Source: Phytophthora sp. 'mugwort' (lineage: Eukaryota > Oomycota > Peronosporomycetes > Peronosporales > Peronosporaceae). From it: a stretch of DNA of 64,000 nt. The translations under genes were made by a program, and so were the position numbers. Below the pieces are notes generated by a model. That model did not search any database, was not told the origin of the DNA, and was given only the letters and a program-made list of their open reading frames with translations. Shown one piece after another: positions 61,645 to 64,000 of the stretch. The stretch lies in assembly GCA_033558025.1 (NCBI GenBank), contig JAUCEF010000016.1, positions 62,001-126,000 on the forward strand, read 5' to 3'. Numbering within the stretch: position 1 is the first letter of the stretch; every line of letters begins with the position of its first letter.

Positions 61645-62134
61645 GGAAGATCTAAGTTTTCATGAGCGGTGCGCGGGAGGCGCGCACCATGGAGACTTCG
61701 CCCCTGAGAGTCTTTGCACTCTCGAATCGAAGAAGGGCAGCGTTGGGCTGCTAGTAGTACACGTAACTGTACGGGGATATACCCATCCCTTCCGAGTCTT
61801 GATAGACTCCGGGGCGTCGAAGAACTTCGCACGCCGCCATACTGTTGCGGAGAACAGCAACAAGTTGGCCGATGCTTTACGAGAAAGCAAAGGCAACGGG
61901 ACAGTGTCAGTAAAGCTGGCCGACGGTACGGTGCTTATCGCTCCCAAGATCCATGTGGATCTAGCTGTGAAGTTCGAGGACTTCGACAGCATGGAGCAGT
62001 TTACTGTCCTAGCGGTGGACAATTATGACTTGATCCTGGGCATGCCCTGGCTCGAGAAACGTGAGCCATGGATCGATTGGCGAAACAAAGCCATCGAGGC
62101 CAGCCGCCCGCAGTTACTGGCAGAGCATTGGTGA
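61626..62134 (+). pseudogene. gypsy aspartic protease (third element)
   Basis: In the -1 frame of gag: [53 protein letters not shown] (catalytic DSGA), GTVSVKLADGTVLIAPKIHV, YDLILGMPWLEKREPWIDWR. It stops at 62,134 within the linker. Confidence 0.88.
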
Positions 62135-62372
62135 GCCATGTTCCCACTTCTGCCAGGAACTGGGGCGTCCGATAGGGGTGCCGGGATGCAAGAGCATCCA
62201 GTGAATTTTTGGGAGATGCCGACGTATTGAGCGACTCCCTAGAAGCGGTGGCAGCACAAGCTGCACCTGGTCGAGTGCGGCAGTCCTTGCAGGATAGCCC
62301 TCGATCCCCGCCGGAATCTAGACCGGTGGCTGAGGTTTCAAGAATGGCGGTGCCCGGAGGCACCGACTAGTT

Positions 62373-62496
62373 GGGTAACCTAGGTCCACACCAAGTCACT
62401 CAGACAGAAACTGGCGAGGAAGGCGCTAGGCACTTCCTGTGTGGGTAGCCATGTTCCACATCGAGTCACCCAGACAGAAATTGGCGAGGAAGGCGC
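62373..62496 (+). repeat. 70-bp tandem repeat in the PR-RT linker (third element)
   Basis: GGGTAACCTAGGTCCACACC at 62,373 and GGGTAGCCATGTTCCACATC at 62,443, each followed by AGTCAC.CAGACAGAAA.TGG and CGAGGAAGGCGC. Confidence 0.85.
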
Positions 62497-64000
62497 AGAA
62501 TGCTTTGGACGTCGTCAATGAGACGTCCACAGACGTGGGTAACGAAGGACCACGTCACGGTCTCCGTCGACAACATAATCGACACCACAAGTCAAGTCTG
62601 AAGTCATTTCAGACTGGAGTCGCTTCAAGCGACTCGGGACCCAGGGCCCTGGCTCTTCTGACACGGCCAGTCGAAGGGTGTTATCGCATCCTCGACGGCG
62701 GGACCGGCCATCGGGTCAAGGCAGGCGGCATCCAGCTAGAGCCGCTGCCAGAGGTGTCAGAGCTCCTGAACCTCGAAGAGTTGACGCCGACAGATTTCCT
62801 GGCCGACCTGAAGGCAGGAGAAATCGCGGAGGTGGTACTCTTTAAGCAACAGCCCACCCCAGATGAATTGAATTCCTCCTCGGTTATGGACGAGAACGTC
62901 CTATAGGCATTCTCCTCCCAGCGTTCTTCGCGCTTGGGTTCTGAGATTCTCAAGAACCCAAAGGATCCAGTGTATCCTTTGTTGAAGGAGTTCGAGGACG
63001 TGGTGTCCAAGGATCCACCGTCTCAACTCCCACCGGATCGTGGGATCAGGCCGAGATTGATCTCGTGCCGGTCACAAAGTACTGTGTCACCAGACAATTG
63101 CCACTGCCTCGAGAGCAGTGCGAGGTCATTGATGCCTTCTTCGCCGCAAAGGCAGGCATGGTGCGGGAATCAAAATCCCCGCACTCGACGCCAACCTTCT
63201 GCGTTCGGAAGCCGAACGGGAAGTGGCGTCTGGTTCATGCTTTTAATAAGCTGAATAGCGCAGCGGTGCCGGCCCAGACACCAATCCCACGAAAGGATGT
63301 GTTGTTAAACAACATGGCCGGGTGCGAGTTAGACAGTGCCCTGGATCTGGTGGACGGATACTACCAGATCCTGATGCACGAGAGCGACATCCCGCTCACC
63401 GCAGTGAGCACCCCGAGCGGTATGCTCTGGGAGTGGCTGGTGATGCCACACGGCCTGTCTAATGCCCCGGCGACGTCCAATCTCCTGGTCACGCAGTTGT
63501 TTAGACCACTGCGTGCGTTCGCACAGTCGTACTTCGACGACATCTTCTTCCATAGCCTTGCCGAGAGAGGCAAGACGGCCATGGAGGTGCATTTGGAGCA
63601 CCTCCATCGAGCGTTGGGGGTCATGAGAGCGAACAAGCCCTATCAGCATCGACAAGTGCGTCTTCGCGGCCCAAGAGATCAAAGTTCTCGGTTGCTTCGT
63701 TAGCAACGTCGGCGTTCGAGCCGACCCGGAGAAGATCAAGGCCATTTCGGCTTGGCCAACGCCAAGGTCCCAGAAGGACCTGAGGAATGGCTGGGCTTAG
63801 CTAACTACTTCCATAAGTACAGCGAAGGGTACGCGAGTCTGACTAGACCCTTGTCAGATCTTCTGAAGAAGGATGCCAACTGACACTGGGGGCGTGAGCA
63901 CCAGGATACCTTTGACAATGTCAAGGCAACCCTTCAGAGGGCGCCTGTCCTGGCACTGCCGGACGAGACGAAGCCGTTCAGCGTCGTTCGCGATACATCC
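62439..64000 (+). pseudogene. gypsy linker and reverse transcriptase (third element)
   Basis: Linker SELLNLEELTPTDFLADLKA, then RT: VTKYCVTRQLPLPREQCEVI, TPTFCVRKPNGKWRLVHAFN, SALDLVDGYYQILMHESDIP, TPSGMLWEWLVMPHGLSNAP, active site SYFDDIFFHSLAERG (about 63,530), and after a frameshift at about 63,650 CVFAAQEIKVLGCFVSNVGV, RADPEKIKAISAWPTPRSQK. Stops follow near 63,800-63,885. The window ends in the connection domain. Confidence 0.88.

Larger units (their letters stand above)
60276..64000 (+). mobile_element. third Ty3/gypsy element, 5' part (cut by window end)
   Basis: 5' LTR 60,276-60,639, PBS, gag, gag-stop hairpin, protease, linker, reverse transcriptase to the end of the window. Frameshifts and stops in gag and RT show that it is not intact. 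Related to the old element at 34,290-45,206 by LTR start, PBS, gag end and protease. Confidence 0.9.

Noticed and set aside
1..64000. CRISPR array or bacterial operon structure
   Set aside because: No regularly spaced identical repeats with unique spacers; introns and TE types show a eukaryotic genome.
1..64000. RXLR or Crinkler effector genes
   Set aside because: None of the secreted-protein readings has RXLR-EER or LXLFLAK; the two signal-peptide proteins of the island are membrane-anchored.

Overview
The window looks like nuclear DNA of an oomycete (Phytophthora / downy-mildew type). Its compact genes have short GT-AG introns (64-91 bp where I can place them), and one gene has an oomycete-type initiator (TCATTCC) just upstream of its start. 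The flanks are crowded with the transposon families typical of that group: Ty3/gypsy, Ty1/copia, PIF/Harbinger, hAT, MULE, Merlin and pogo. Species cannot be told from the sequence alone.

Layout. (a) 1-17.1 kb is transposon debris: a copia remnant, a tRNA-derived SINE-like repeat, a BED-finger hAT transposase, two unidentified broken coding fragments, a PIF/Harbinger transposase with an accessory ORF, a Merlin (ISXO2-like) transposase between long inverted repeats, and a pogo element with clean TIRs and TA target duplication. (b) 17.2-28.3 kb is a dense island of six conserved genes, rebuilt here with introns: a MED15-like Mediator subunit with a KIX domain, a signal-peptide-peptidase-like (SPPL) intramembrane aspartyl protease, a 476-aa type I membrane protein, a four-exon mucolipin/TRPML channel, a 175-aa coiled-coil protein and a 337-aa Cys-rich type I membrane protein. 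(c) 28.4-34 kb holds two degenerate Harbinger loci and unassigned sequence. (d) 34.3-45.2 kb is an old Ty3/gypsy element whose 5' LTR is split by a young, complete Ty3/gypsy element (37,497-44,869; 283-bp LTRs differing at 3 sites, TSD TGTTT, PBS, PPT, gag, pol, chromodomain and a large antisense ORF). (e) 45.2-54.5 kb holds MULE, Ulp1-like, hAT and Harbinger remnants plus GC-rich small repeats. (f) 54.8-59.3 kb is a complete but decayed copia element (TSD AGGCT). (g) 60.3 kb to the end is a third Ty3/gypsy element on the plus strand, cut by the window edge.

The most interesting signals are in the Ty3/gypsy elements. In all three copies the gag UAG stop codon sits inside the same RNA stem-loop, and the pol reading (conserved VGAGRP start) is in the -1 frame. 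The young copy also has a textbook A-AAA-AAC slippery heptamer 9 nt before the stem. The LTRs are unusually packed with perfect short palindromes, most strikingly the LTR at 60,276. The young element also carries a protein-like antisense ORF of about 430 codons opposite the chromodomain. Several single-base frameshifts in this otherwise young element suggest either very recent inactivation or consensus errors in the assembly.
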